From Vulcanimicrobiota bacterium (GTDB lineage: Bacteria > Vulcanimicrobiota > Xenobia > Xenobiales > JADMJV01), in assembly GCA_019637395.1 (NCBI GenBank), contig JAHBVR010000014.1:62001-126000 (forward strand): 64,000 nt of DNA, given 5' to 3'. The notes below the pieces were generated by a model, which worked only from the letters and a program-made list of their open reading frames with translations, did no database searches and was not told where the DNA came from. Below, in pieces: positions 51,250 to 60,349 of the stretch; position 1 is the first letter of the stretch, and every line of letters begins with the position of its first letter. The position numbers were made by a program, and so were the translations under genes.

Positions 51250-52959
51250 ATGTTACGTCGCATCGTGTTTTCCCTGGTTTTACTGGCACCTTTGCTGGCG
51301 GGGGCGGCACCTACGCCGGTGGAGCAGGACCGCTATCGCTTTCCCTCGGCGGCGGGGCGGCACGGAATGGTGGCTTCTCCGGAAGCCAGGGCTTCGCGGG
51401 CGGGGATTCAGGTGCTCAAGGAGGGCGGCAACGCGGTGGATGCGGCCGTGACCATGGCCTTCGTGCTGGCCGTAACCCTGCCGCGCGCGGGCAATATCGG
51501 CGGGGGCGGCTTCATGCTCATCCGCGACCCGCAGGGCAAGGTCTATGCCCTGGATTTCCGAGAACGCGCTCCGGCCGCTTCGACTCGCACCATGCTGCAG
51601 GACGGCCAGGGTGACCGCGACGCCGATAAAGCCACCGTCGGGGCCCTGAGCGTGGGGGTACCCGGTACTGTGGCCGGCATGGATCTGGCTCTCAAGCGTT
51701 TCGGCCGCTGGGACCTCAAACGGGCGGTGGCCCCGGCCCGTAAAATCGCCGAGACCGGCTTTCCCGTGCCCTCCTGGTTGACGGACGAGGTTGAGCGCGT
51801 GCGCCCCAATTTGACTCGTTTCCCTGACAGCAAACGGATTTTTTTTCCCAACGGTTTGCCGTTGCCCACCGACTCGGTGTGGAAGCAGCCGGAACTGGCC
51901 AGTACTCTGGCAGCTATCCAAATCAGAGGTCAGGCCGGCTTTTATGAAGGACCGGTGGCCGCCAAGATTGCTAAATCCATCCAGGTCCACGGGGGCCTCA
52001 TGACAGTGCAGGACTTGAAAAATTACAAAGCCCTCTGGCGTGAGCCGGTGCATGGTACTTATCGCGGCTATGACATCGCCTCCATGCCTCCGCCTTCTTC
52101 GGGTGGAGTGCACCTGATCCAGGCTCTGAATGTGTTGGAAGGCTTTCCCATGCGCGAGGATGGCCTGAATTCGGCCATCAACCTGCATCGCATCATTGAG
52201 ACCTTACGCCAATGCTATGCCGATCGCAGCCAGTGGTTGGGCGACCCCGATTTTGTTAAAGTGCCGGTGGAGTATCTGACCTCCAAGGACTACGCCAAGA
52301 AGATCCGCGATCAGATTCCCGATCGCAAGGCGCGCACCAGCGAGCAGGTAGCGCCCGCCCGCATCCCCGGCTATGAAAGCGATCAGACCACCCATCTCTC
52401 GGTGGCCGACGAAAAGGGCTGGTCTGTTTCGATGACTTACACCCTCAATTTTTCCTACGGCAGCGGCTTGGTGGCTGAGGGCACCGGGGTTTTGCTGAAT
52501 GACGAGATGGATGATTTTGCGGCGGCTCCCAATAAGCCGAACGGGTTCGGGCTTTTGGGCGGTAAGGCCAACGCCATCGAGCCGGGCAAGCGGCCGCTTT
52601 CTTCCATGACGCCGACCATCGTGCAGCGCGACGGCCAGTTCGTGGCCGCGGTCGGCTCGCCCGGAGGCTCGACCATTATCACCGCCGTGTTGCAGGTGAT
52701 CCTGGGCCTTGTCGACTTCGACCAGAACGCCCAGAGCGCCGTTTGCGAAGCGCGCATACACCACCAGTGGTATCCGGACGAGGTTAATTACGAGCAGGGG
52801 TTCAGCCCGGACACTATCGCCCTCTTGAAGTCCTGGGGGCAGAATATGCGGCGGGCTGATTCCATCGGTCACTGTATGTTGGTGCGCCGCCTGCCCAACG
52901 GAGATTTCGAAGGAGGGGCCGATCCGCGCCGGACGGGCGGTATGGCTTTGGGCTATTAG
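51250..52959 (+). CDS. ggt: Gamma-glutamyltransferase
   Basis: The 569-residue protein has a signal peptide (MLRRIVFSLVLLAPLLAGAA). GNAVDAAVTMAFVLAVTLPR and GNIGGGGFMLIRDP are the substrate-binding region of the large subunit. The autocleavage site is in ESDQTTHLSVAD, with the nucleophilic Thr380 (DQ|TTH); the small subunit continues WSVSMTYTLNFSYGSG and GSPGGSTIITAV. GGT cleaves and transfers gamma-glutamyl groups from glutathione in the periplasm. The frame is open upstream to 51127, but the ATG at 51250 starts the signal peptide. Confidence 0.95.
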   Translation: MLRRIVFSLVLLAPLLAGAAPTPVEQDRYRFPSAAGRHGMVASPEARASRAGIQVLKEGGNAVDAAVTMAFVLAVTLPRAGNIGGGGFMLIRDPQGKVYALDFRERAPAASTRTMLQDGQGDRDADKATVGALSVGVPGTVAGMDLALKRFGRWDLKRAVAPARKIAETGFPVPSWLTDEVERVRPNLTRFPDSKRIFFPNGLPLPTDSVWKQPELASTLAAIQIRGQAGFYEGPVAAKIAKSIQVHGGLMTVQDLKNYKALWREPVHGTYRGYDIASMPPPSSGGVHLIQALNVLEGFPMREDGLNSAINLHRIIETLRQCYADRSQWLGDPDFVKVPVEYLTSKDYAKKIRDQIPDRKARTSEQVAPARIPGYESDQTTHLSVADEKGWSVSMTYTLNFSYGSGLVAEGTGVLLNDEMDDFAAAPNKPNGFGLLGGKANAIEPGKRPLSSMTPTIVQRDGQFVAAVGSPGGSTIITAVLQVILGLVDFDQNAQSAVCEARIHHQWYPDEVNYEQGFSPDTIALLKSWGQNMRRADSIGHCMLVRRLPNGDFEGGADPRRTGGMALGY

Positions 52960-52999
52960 AAGGCTGGGCAAGGTTCTACTGGGCACCGCCGGGCTGAGC

Positions 53000-55900
53000 T
53001 TGCTGGGCCTGGTCGGGCTGCGCTGGGCGCTGCAGCGGCAGATTCCCGCCCATCTGCTCCAGGGCGAACTGGAGAAAGGTCTGGGTTATCCCCTTCGTTA
53101 CCAGGCCTTCCGTCTGAGTTGGGATGGCCGCCTGGTGCTGGAGAAGGTCGAACTGCTCGATCCTGAGCAGAAGCCGTTTCTGAAAATGGACAGGGCCCAA
53201 CTGGATTTCGATCGTAACCAGGCTTTGCACGGCCAGTTCGTGCTACGCCAGATGCTCCTGGACCAGCCGGAGCTGGAGCTAAGCGGCCGGCGCTGGCGCA
53301 TGCTGGTCGCTCAGCCGAAGGGCTCCTCGAAAACACGGACCTTCCCGTTGGTTTTACGCTCGCTGGACATGCGCTGGCTGGACGACTCGGGTAAGGTCGC
53401 CTGGCAGATTCAGGACTGGCAGGGGAGTTTTCCGCCGGTGGCGGCCGGCCAGTGGAGGCTCGGACTGCAGGGACCGAATCAAGAATCTTTGGAGGCTTCC
53501 GGAACTCAAGACCAGGCCAACCTGAAGCTGGACAAATTTCCGGTGGCTCGTCTGGCTACACTGGCTACCGGTGCGCAATATCCTAACCTGGAAGAAGAGG
53601 CTCAGGTGGATCTCAGCGCCCGCCTGGCCGGGGGAGCCTGGCATATCGAGTCGCAGTTGCGCTCCGCGCCTTTTACCGGTCCTCTCACTCTGGATCTCGA
53701 GCCGGGGAGAAAGGGGCGCTTGCAGTCGCCCGGCGGGACGCTGGCCGGATTGGGACCGATCGAAAAAGTTGAGCTCGAGTTTGCGCCTCAGGGACAGGGC
53801 TGGAAGATCGGACCCGGGCAACTGCGCTGGCGGGGCGGGGACTGGCGGCTGCAAGCCGAGGTGGAGGGAGAGGACCGCTTTGCCGGCAAGCTTTCTTGTA
53901 AAGCCTTTCCGGTGGCCTGGCCGGCCGGGTTGAAGGCCGGGCCGGTGAGTTTGCAGGCGGATGTGAAGGGTAGCGCTCAGCAACGCCAGGCCGATTTCAA
54001 ACTGCACCTGCAGGCGGGCACGGCCGTCTGGGGCGATTGGCGGGCGGAGGCGAGCGGAACTCTGGGGCAGGCTGGTCTGCCCAAAGTGGAGTGGCGACTC
54101 AGCGGTCCACAGGGGAGTTGGCCCGGCCAACTGGCCTGGAATGCCAAGAATGGTGACCTGCGCATCGACTTCCAGCCCTTGGAGGTGGCCCGCTTCGTGC
54201 CCGGTTGGAAAGGCCGGTTGGAGGGAAAAGTGGTGCGCCAGGGGGCTGACCGTTGGGACCTGCATTTGTCTTTGCCGCTGTTGAGTGGTCCCGGCACCAA
54301 GGTGCAAGCGGCCCGACTGGATTTAGGCGGCTCCCCGCCGCGTTGGAGCGGTAAGGCGGCCTGGAACGGTGCCCCTGTGACGGTCAGCGGTCCTTTGCCG
54401 GAACCGGCCCTGCGCACCCGTCTGGTGTGGAAGGAGCCCGAGCTGAAAGGTTCCCTGGATTTGAAACTGGCGGTGGTGAAGAGCCAACTGCGTCTGGAGG
54501 CGGAGAAGCAGCAGTTGAGTTGGCGCGGAGTGCGTTTGCCCGAGGTGCGAGGAGCTCTGCTCGGCCAGCGCCAGGGCTGGAAGTCCGACCATCTGGAGCT
54601 GGCCTGGCCCACCTTCCGTCTTCCCCTGGAGGCGCAGGGGGGCTGGAATCCGAGCAGTTGGAAAGTGAGCGGACAACTCCAGGCGCAGCCGCTCATGACC
54701 TTGTTGGGCGTGGTCGGTTCCAAGGTAAGTGGCGTCGAAGGCAAGGCCTCGGGTCGGCTACAGGCTTCTCTAGCAGGGGCGGAATTTGAGGGCGAGGTCA
54801 AGGAATGGAAGCAAGCGGGCCAGGACCTGGGCGCCTGGAAAGTGGTGGCGCGTAAGCAAAAAAACCAGAAAGCCGAGGTTCAACTGAGCAATCCCGCCCT
54901 GAAAGTTCCGGGATTGGGGAGTTTGCAAGCCCGGCTGGACTGGCAGGAAGGCAAGTCTCGTCCCCAGCTGTCCTTGGCGGCGCCGGCTTTGAACCTGGGC
55001 GGATTCAAGCTGGGCAAGGCGCGGGTGGCGGTGCAACTGGACCCGGCCGGCCCCAGCCAGCTGCAGGGGCAGCTCGGCGGGGCGAGCCTGAATGGCTGGG
55101 TGGACCCAAAGAAAAGGACTTTGGCGCTGCAGGGCAAGCTGGCGGGTTTGAAGCTGGCCGGGCTGCCGGGATTGCCTCCGGGAACCAGCGGGAGCCTGCA
55201 AGGGCAGTGGCGCGCCCAGGGTCCTTGGGGAAAGCCGATATTCGAGCTGAGCGGCCAGGCTCTGGGATTGCGGGTGCTGGGTTCGCCGCTGGGCGATTTG
55301 ACGGTGCACGCTTCCCATCAAGATCAGCAGAGCCGGCTGACGGTGGGGCCGATTTTGGTGCAGCAGGTGGAGGCGCTGGCTCAGAAGCTGCCGGCTTTGA
55401 AGGGACGGCTGACGGCCGAGCTGGTCAAGAAAGGGACGGCTGCTCCCGCTTTGACGGCCACTTTGCAGGACGTCTTGCTGAATGACCGGATGGTGCCCGA
55501 TGCTTCTCTGAAGGGAGTGGTGGGAGCGACCGGTTTGAGCCAGGCCGAGGTCCGCTGGCAGGTCCATCCGCCGCTGCTTTTGCGCGGTCAGATCGGGCTG
55601 CTCACCGAACTTTCGGGCGAACTCCAGGGCCAGTCGCTGGAAGCCCTCTCGGCTGGCAAGCTGCCCCTGCAGGGCCAGGCCTTCGGCAAATTTAGCTACG
55701 GCTCCGGGCTGGTTTTTGACGGCGAGCTGCGTAACCTGGTGGTGGGAGGCCAGAAGCTGGGTCAGGGTAAGCTGACGCTGGCTTATCAGGACAAAATGCA
55801 CGTAGAGGGTAGTGGTTTCGAGGCTTCGGGCGTGGCTCTGCTGCAGCAGCGCTATCCGGGCTTGCAGGGGCAGCTGAGCTTTGCCTGCGATGGGCAGCTC

Positions 55901-56491
55901 CCGTCCCAGCAAGGCAGTTTAAAACTGCGGGGAGGGAACTGGCGCGGGCGCCCGTTCCCGGATGTGACGGTGGAGGGCAAAGGGGACGGTAATTCCTGGT
56001 TGCTCTCGCAGGTCCAGGTGGGATTGAAACCTCCCTTGAACTCCTATGGGCGCATGTGGCCGGCCACCAATCGTATGGAGTTACGCGGGCGTCTGGAAGG
56101 ACAATCGCTGGCAGATCTGTCGTTGCTCAGCGGCGGCCAGGCCCCTGCGGATCTCTCCGCCCGCCTGTATGGCGACTTTGGCTTGACGGCCCAGCAGCAG
56201 CAAGTGGGCCTGCAGTTTGGCGGGCAGGTGCGCGAGCTGCAGTATCACGGGGTAGATCTGGGCAACGGACAATTGGAGATGCGGGCCGATCCGAGCCTGG
56301 ATGGTCAGTTGGAGCTGGCTCAGCCGGTGGAGATTTCCCGGTTGGCTGAGGTGCCGGCCGGTCTCAAATCGGTCTTGCCAGCCGCCGGGCTGTTAGGCTC
56401 TCTGCGTTTACGCGGGGTCAAACTGGGCGGTAGGCTGGATCAACCTTCGGTTTCGCCGCTTTGGGCGGCGCCCCAGCTACGTTTCCCTTAA
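53000..56491 (+). CDS. AsmA/TamB-like giant envelope protein
   Basis: The 1163-residue frame has the AsmA layout: a hydrophobic N-terminal anchor, then YPLRYQAFRLSWDGRLVLEK and FLKMDRAQLDFDRNQ, followed by about 1000 residues of beta-strand repeats rich in Leu, Gln and Gly (for example SGQLQAQPLMTLLGVVGSK). Such proteins form groove-like bridges that carry lipids between membranes. The first in-frame standard start is TTG at 53000, which would cut the anchor. Reading upstream, IRRLGKVLLGTAGLSLLGLV gives a complete basic-plus-hydrophobic anchor, beginning with ATT at 52955 beside the stop of the GGT gene. I keep the TTG coordinate but favour the earlier start. Confidence 0.75.
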   Translation: MLGLVGLRWALQRQIPAHLLQGELEKGLGYPLRYQAFRLSWDGRLVLEKVELLDPEQKPFLKMDRAQLDFDRNQALHGQFVLRQMLLDQPELELSGRRWRMLVAQPKGSSKTRTFPLVLRSLDMRWLDDSGKVAWQIQDWQGSFPPVAAGQWRLGLQGPNQESLEASGTQDQANLKLDKFPVARLATLATGAQYPNLEEEAQVDLSARLAGGAWHIESQLRSAPFTGPLTLDLEPGRKGRLQSPGGTLAGLGPIEKVELEFAPQGQGWKIGPGQLRWRGGDWRLQAEVEGEDRFAGKLSCKAFPVAWPAGLKAGPVSLQADVKGSAQQRQADFKLHLQAGTAVWGDWRAEASGTLGQAGLPKVEWRLSGPQGSWPGQLAWNAKNGDLRIDFQPLEVARFVPGWKGRLEGKVVRQGADRWDLHLSLPLLSGPGTKVQAARLDLGGSPPRWSGKAAWNGAPVTVSGPLPEPALRTRLVWKEPELKGSLDLKLAVVKSQLRLEAEKQQLSWRGVRLPEVRGALLGQRQGWKSDHLELAWPTFRLPLEAQGGWNPSSWKVSGQLQAQPLMTLLGVVGSKVSGVEGKASGRLQASLAGAEFEGEVKEWKQAGQDLGAWKVVARKQKNQKAEVQLSNPALKVPGLGSLQARLDWQEGKSRPQLSLAAPALNLGGFKLGKARVAVQLDPAGPSQLQGQLGGASLNGWVDPKKRTLALQGKLAGLKLAGLPGLPPGTSGSLQGQWRAQGPWGKPIFELSGQALGLRVLGSPLGDLTVHASHQDQQSRLTVGPILVQQVEALAQKLPALKGRLTAELVKKGTAAPALTATLQDVLLNDRMVPDASLKGVVGATGLSQAEVRWQVHPPLLLRGQIGLLTELSGELQGQSLEALSAGKLPLQGQAFGKFSYGSGLVFDGELRNLVVGGQKLGQGKLTLAYQDKMHVEGSGFEASGVALLQQRYPGLQGQLSFACDGQLPSQQGSLKLRGGNWRGRPFPDVTVEGKGDGNSWLLSQVQVGLKPPLNSYGRMWPATNRMELRGRLEGQSLADLSLLSGGQAPADLSARLYGDFGLTAQQQQVGLQFGGQVRELQYHGVDLGNGQLEMRADPSLDGQLELAQPVEISRLAEVPAGLKSVLPAAGLLGSLRLRGVKLGGRLDQPSVSPLWAAPQLRFP

Positions 56492-56748
56492 GTTTTTTTG
56501 CGACCGAGGCGCACGAAGCCTAAAATCATGAGAACCAGACCGCTGAGCAGGCCGGAGCCGATCAGCCCGAGCAAGAGAAACACGAGGCCGACTTGCGACC
56601 CACCAAGGCCGCAACCCACCGCGAAGCTGGCCAGCGAGACGACCAGGACGAAGATGCCCTGGTAGAGATTGTCGTTCTTATTGAGTGAGGGAATCATGCC
56701 GACTGTTTCGGCCACGGTTTGATAGGTGCTTTGCTTTTGTTCGCTCAT
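56488..56748 (-). CDS. Small two-helix membrane protein
   Basis: The 86-residue protein begins MSEQKQSTYQTVAETVGMIP. Two hydrophobic segments follow (YQGIFVLVVSLASFAVGCGL and GLVFLLLGLIGSGLLSGLVL), ending FVRLGRKKT, a basic tail. The stop overlaps that of the AsmA-like gene in the palindrome TTAA. No family is recognised. The next gene on this strand is the HAD phosphatase, with a gap of 75 bases. Confidence 0.65.
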   Translation of the reverse strand: MSEQKQSTYQTVAETVGMIPSLNKNDNLYQGIFVLVVSLASFAVGCGLGGSQVGLVFLLLGLIGSGLLSGLVLMILGFVRLGRKKT

Positions 56749-56822
56749 CTGGAGGGAATTCGAGAAAAAACCATTGATCCATCCGGAGGGCGATTCCACT
56801 GTGGCAGAAGCTTTGTAGTCGA

Positions 56823-57470
56823 TTAGACGAGGAACTGGATGACTTCGTCCAGGCTGCTCACGACAGCCAGGCATTGTTGGCGCACGCGCTCGTCGGGAGG
56901 AATCATGTCGGGCACGAAGACCACCGCCATGCCGGCGGCGCGGCCGGCTATGACGCCCATGATCGAGTCCTCCACTACCAAGCAGTCTTTGGGTTCGACT
57001 TCGAGGCGGCGGGCGGCTTCCAGAAAGACATCAGGTTGGGGCTTGCCGGCGGCGACTTCGTCACCGGCCACCCGGATGGGGAAATGGTCCAGTAATTGGG
57101 AGCGTTCCAGTTTTAGATCCAGTTCGGCCTTGCGGCTGGAGCTGGCGATGGCCCGCTTGAGGTCGCGCTCTTGCAGGTAGGGCAGCAATACCTCCAGCCC
57201 GGCCTTCCAGCCGGGGCCTTCGCCGTCGTCCCACAACTGGTAGAACTTCTCCCGGCGCAGAGCTCGCCATTCCTCCAGCGGGGAGTCGTGGCCGAATTGC
57301 TGGCGCAGCAATTGGTTACTGTCTTCAATGGTGAGACCGACCAGGCTGCGGTAAAAATCCTCGGTGAGATCGAGGCCGACGGAACGGGCGGTGAGCTGCC
57401 AGCAGCGAAAATTGTGCTGCTCGGTGTCGAGCAGAGTGCCGTCGAAATCGAGAATAACCGCTTGGAACAT
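56823..57470 (-). CDS. HAD-superfamily hydrolase (beta-phosphoglucomutase-like)
   Basis: The 215-residue protein has the four HAD motifs: AVILDFDGTLLDTE (nucleophile Asp and acid/base Asp), AIASSSRK (motif II), VAAGKPQPDVFLEA (motif III Lys) and CLVVEDSIMGVIAGRAAGM (motif IV Asp). The cap between motifs I and II is helical, as in beta-phosphoglucomutase and phosphoglycolate phosphatase. The substrate is a phosphorylated small molecule that cannot be named here. It is divergent from the phytase-like gene. Confidence 0.88.
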   Translation of the reverse strand: MFQAVILDFDGTLLDTEQHNFRCWQLTARSVGLDLTEDFYRSLVGLTIEDSNQLLRQQFGHDSPLEEWRALRREKFYQLWDDGEGPGWKAGLEVLLPYLQERDLKRAIASSSRKAELDLKLERSQLLDHFPIRVAGDEVAAGKPQPDVFLEAARRLEVEPKDCLVVEDSIMGVIAGRAAGMAVVFVPDMIPPDERVRQQCLAVVSSLDEVIQFLV

Positions 57471-57548
57471 CGCCGTGGCTTAGGCGCGGGCGCGGTGGGC
57501 TCCTGTGTCAATAGGGGAGACGTCGCTGGCTGCGAAGCATAGATTTCC

Positions 57549-58454
57549 ATGCGTAAGTTGTTATTGTTTTTGTGCCTGCGGGGGCTGGTTTTTGCGGAGG
57601 CTTTGCCTTATACGTTGCCTCCGCGGCCGCCCGACGCGGACCGCCCCATCATGGTGGAGGACCATCCCAAGCTGCTCTTTCGCACGGCTGCCCAGTTGGC
57701 CGCCGCCTACCAGGGCGATGTCACCGGGCTGGCCGATTTGAGGATGTCAGGTAGTTCCGAGTTCAACTCGGTGTTTCTGGCCGAGATTTTGCAGAATCTG
57801 CCGACGCGCCAGGTGATCATCGTGGATCTGCGCCAGGAATCGCATGTGCTTATCAACGATCGGTTGGTCACCTGGGAAGCCGGCGAAGACTGGGCCAACG
57901 TGGGCATGGATCACGACGAGGCGGTGCAGGCCGAGCACGATCGCATCAAATTGTTGACCAGCCAGCGTTCGGTGGGGTTGGTGGCGGCTCAACAGTATGA
58001 TAATGGGGAGCGATCGGCCGGTGAGGCGGCCAAGGTCGAGACGGTGCGCAGCGAAGAGCAGTTGGTGCATTCCCAGGGGCTCGATTATGAGCGCTTGACG
58101 GTGGTGGATCATTTACGGCCCGACGATGAAGAAGTGGACCGCTTTGTGGACCTGGTCGACGGCCTGCATTCGGATGAGTGGGTGCACTTCCACTGCCGCG
58201 CTGGCGTGGGCAGAACGAGCGTTTTCATGGCCATGTTTGATATGCTGCACAATGCCGACCGGGTGCCGCTCAAGGAGATTCTGGCCCGCCAGGCGGCGCT
58301 ACCGCCGGGGCGCGATTTGAACGTCGTGGCCGAGGGTCCCAAGCATCTTTATTATGTGGAGCGCAATCAGTTTTTGGGCGCCTTCTACCGCTACAGCCAG
58401 GCGCGCCTGGCGGGCAGTCGGGCTGACTGGTCGGACTGGATCCGCGAGAATTAG
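57549..58454 (+). CDS. Exported phytase-like dual-specificity phosphatase
   Basis: The 301-residue protein has a signal-like start (MRKLLLFLCLRGLVFAEAL). VIIVDLRQESHVLINDRLV precedes the catalytic loop HFHCRAGVGRTS, a C-x5-R-T/S signature with Cys216 and Arg222. The VVDHLRPDDEEVD strand holds the general-acid Asp187. This is the architecture of cysteine-based phytases such as those of Selenomonas and of protein tyrosine phosphatases. It may remove phosphate from inositol phosphates, or be a secreted effector-like phosphatase. The neighbours do not decide. Confidence 0.83.
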   Translation: MRKLLLFLCLRGLVFAEALPYTLPPRPPDADRPIMVEDHPKLLFRTAAQLAAAYQGDVTGLADLRMSGSSEFNSVFLAEILQNLPTRQVIIVDLRQESHVLINDRLVTWEAGEDWANVGMDHDEAVQAEHDRIKLLTSQRSVGLVAAQQYDNGERSAGEAAKVETVRSEEQLVHSQGLDYERLTVVDHLRPDDEEVDRFVDLVDGLHSDEWVHFHCRAGVGRTSVFMAMFDMLHNADRVPLKEILARQAALPPGRDLNVVAEGPKHLYYVERNQFLGAFYRYSQARLAGSRADWSDWIREN

Positions 58455-58687
58455 CCACCGTGGTTTGTTGCCGGGGCTGGAATTGCCGCTGCGCGGTATG
58501 TTTTACCGCCTGGCCGGTAAGTTGAGCCCACGGCTTCGCGGGCAGGCCATGAAAATTACGCCCCGTGCGGGACAAGAAACCACAGGAGGTAGCACGACCA
58601 ATTTTCAGCCCGGACTTCCAGGGCCACCACAGGTGGTTGTAATGCTGACCACGGGTGGTGGCATCGGGCCGGTCTGGTCCCTGGAAT

Positions 58688-59197
58688 TTAGCGGAAGGAC
58701 TCGATGAGCCAACGGAAGTTTTGCTGGATGAGGGTGAATTCGTTGGAGAAGCGGGTGGGTTGGGTATCGAAGACGATGCGGTCCGGGCGGAGTTCCAGCA
58801 CCAACCAGTCGCTGTAGTGCGGTGATAGGGTATGCTGGGCAAAGAAGGTTGCGATGGAGTGGGCGGGGCGCGTGGACATGATATTCAGGGCCGCCGGCCA
58901 CTGCTGGTGGTTGATGGCGCTGACGAAGTGGTCCAGGGTCTGCATGGCCATTTGAATGGACTGGTCGTTGCCCCGGTCGATGGCGGCCGGGAGTTGGTAG
59001 CCATCCGCATGGTATTCCCAGCGGCTGCCCAGGCCGCGCTGGGCCAGGCGCCGGGCCAAGTCGGCGGGGACCTGGTAGGTGTGCGTCTCCAGACCTTCCA
59101 GGAAGGTGACCCGGTCGGCACTAATCTGACTGAGCGTGCCCAGGGTTTCGGCACCGCCGGCCAGGCTCAGAGCCAGTGTCAGCAGCAGAGTTTTCAC
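58688..59197 (-). CDS. Small exported hypothetical protein
   Basis: With the GTG at 59197 the product is 169 residues and starts VKTLLLTLALSLAGGAETLG, a signal peptide. The remainder has alternating helices and strands (QVPADLARRLAQRGLGSRWE; DRIVFDTQPTRFSNEFTLI). No motif is recognised. The frame is open upstream to 59419, but that part overlaps the lectin gene, which reads the other way, and would hide the signal peptide. The two genes are divergent. Confidence 0.65.
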   Translation of the reverse strand: MKTLLLTLALSLAGGAETLGTLSQISADRVTFLEGLETHTYQVPADLARRLAQRGLGSRWEYHADGYQLPAAIDRGNDQSIQMAMQTLDHFVSAINHQQWPAALNIMSTRPAHSIATFFAQHTLSPHYSDWLVLELRPDRIVFDTQPTRFSNEFTLIQQNFRWLIESFR

Positions 59198-59251
59198 GGC
59201 CGATGCGTTCGATTCACGGGATAATCCGCCTGTCTCCGAGAAGGGCCGGCC

Positions 59252-59644
59252 ATGCGTAAGACTTTCGTTCTTTTTGCCCTGGCCAGCGGCTTGGCCCTGA
59301 GCCAGCCCAACGGCATTCTGCAGCCGAATTCGACCATGTTTCCCGGCCAGGTGACCTTTTCCCCGGACGGACGCTACCACCTGAATTTCCAACAGGACGG
59401 CAATGTCGTTCTCTATCATGGCGACCGCCCGCTCTGGGCCACTCAGACCAACGGTACTTATCCGACCGAACTGCGTATGCAGCCCGACGGGAACTTCGTA
59501 TTGTATGGGAACGGGGAAGTGATCTGGGCCACCAATACCGGTGGCAATCCAGGAGCCCAGTTGCGCATTCAGAACGACGGCAACATGGTGATGTACAGCG
59601 TCGACCAGCGGGTGCTCTGGGCGACGCGGACCTACAACCGCTAG
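59252..59644 (+). CDS. Secreted bulb-type (mannose-binding) lectin domain protein
   Basis: The 130-residue protein has a signal peptide (MRKTFVLFALASGLALSQ). Three mannose-binding motifs of the Q-x-D-x-N-x-V-x-Y class follow at exact 30-residue spacing: QQDGNVVLY (47-55), QPDGNFVLY (77-85) and QNDGNMVMY (107-115), each followed by a W-A-T turn. This is the whole B-lectin prism fold, with all three sites intact and nothing else attached, which suggests a secreted sugar-binding protein. It may act against other bacteria (lectin-like bacteriocin family) or in adhesion. Confidence 0.9.
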   Translation: MRKTFVLFALASGLALSQPNGILQPNSTMFPGQVTFSPDGRYHLNFQQDGNVVLYHGDRPLWATQTNGTYPTELRMQPDGNFVLYGNGEVIWATNTGGNPGAQLRIQNDGNMVMYSVDQRVLWATRTYNR

Positions 59645-59653
59645 GCGGGTGAC

Positions 59654-60068
59654 TCAACACTTCAGTGTTCTCACGTAGCCCTGCTTACCGTAATCCAGAA
59701 TCCGCGCGTCTCGGGTGGCCAGTGTCAAGTTCGAGACTCGGGCTGACGCAACCAGCATGCGATTACCCGGGTCCTGGTGAAAACTCCCGGGCAGGTAACT
59801 CGCCTCCACAGCGATTCTGGGCGACAAGGCGAGCAAGGAGATTCCGGGAGCGGCCAGGCCGCATCGATCTAGTCCTGGCAAGACATTCCCAAATGAATTC
59901 GGTCTCGGCTGGCTAACATTCCGATCTCCCAGCGACTGACCGGGGAGACCAGAGGGCTAAGCGCCCGGCGGCGGCTTCCAGGACATCTCGTTCTCGCAGA
60001 TGGGATTCTCCGGCCAACAGCCAGATCAGAACATGAGTGTCCAGGAGCAAGCCGCCAGCACTACTCAT
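59654..60068 (-). pseudogene. Broken PIN-domain toxin (VapC-like)
   Basis: The ATG at 60068 overlaps the end of the antitoxin gene and the frame reads LLLDTHVLIWLLAGESHLRE, the PIN active-site start with its first Asp. A frameshift then occurs near 59960; the continuing sequence VSPVSRWEIGMLASRDRIH is in another frame and has a TAG after MSCQD. The end, LALSPRIAVEASYLPGSFHQ to ATRDARILDYGKQGYVRTLK, lies in a third frame and runs to the stop at 59654. All parts of a VapC protein are thus present in order but cannot be translated as one chain. Confidence 0.8.
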
Positions 60069-60297
60069 TCATTGCTTCCCACTCGACCTCGATCGGAACC
60101 GTCAGGTCGCTGCAGATCTGCACGGTGCCAGCCAGCAAGCCGAAGAGCGGTAGAGCCTCCTGCTGATAGGGGACCAGCTTCGCCACCGGCTGGCCTCGCT
60201 TTGTAATAATAACTTCCGTGTGTTCTTTTCCCACTGTGTCCCTCAATTGAAGGCACTGAGCTTTGAACCTGGCTGCTGAAATTCGCTGCATGGTCAA
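60061..60297 (-). CDS. Phd/YefM-family antitoxin
   Basis: The 78-residue protein, MTMQRISAARFKAQCLQLRD followed by TEVIITKRGQPVAKLVPYQQ, is the typical Phd fold: an N-terminal DNA-binding part and a C-terminal part that wraps the toxin. Its stop overlaps the start of the broken PIN toxin, the usual operon order. It therefore looks like a surviving antitoxin without a functional partner here. It would repress its own promoter and may neutralise related toxins elsewhere in the genome. Confidence 0.88.
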   Translation of the reverse strand: MTMQRISAARFKAQCLQLRDTVGKEHTEVIITKRGQPVAKLVPYQQEALPLFGLLAGTVQICSDLTVPIEVEWEAMNE

Positions 60298-60349
60298 AGT
60301 GGACGTCGGTTTGGCAAAGCGGGGGGTCTCGAGTTCGGTGCGCCCTATT

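Noticed and set aside
58455-58687. Short frames between the phosphatase and the small exported gene
   Set aside because: No start signals or motifs; the stretch is below 300 bases and appears non-coding.
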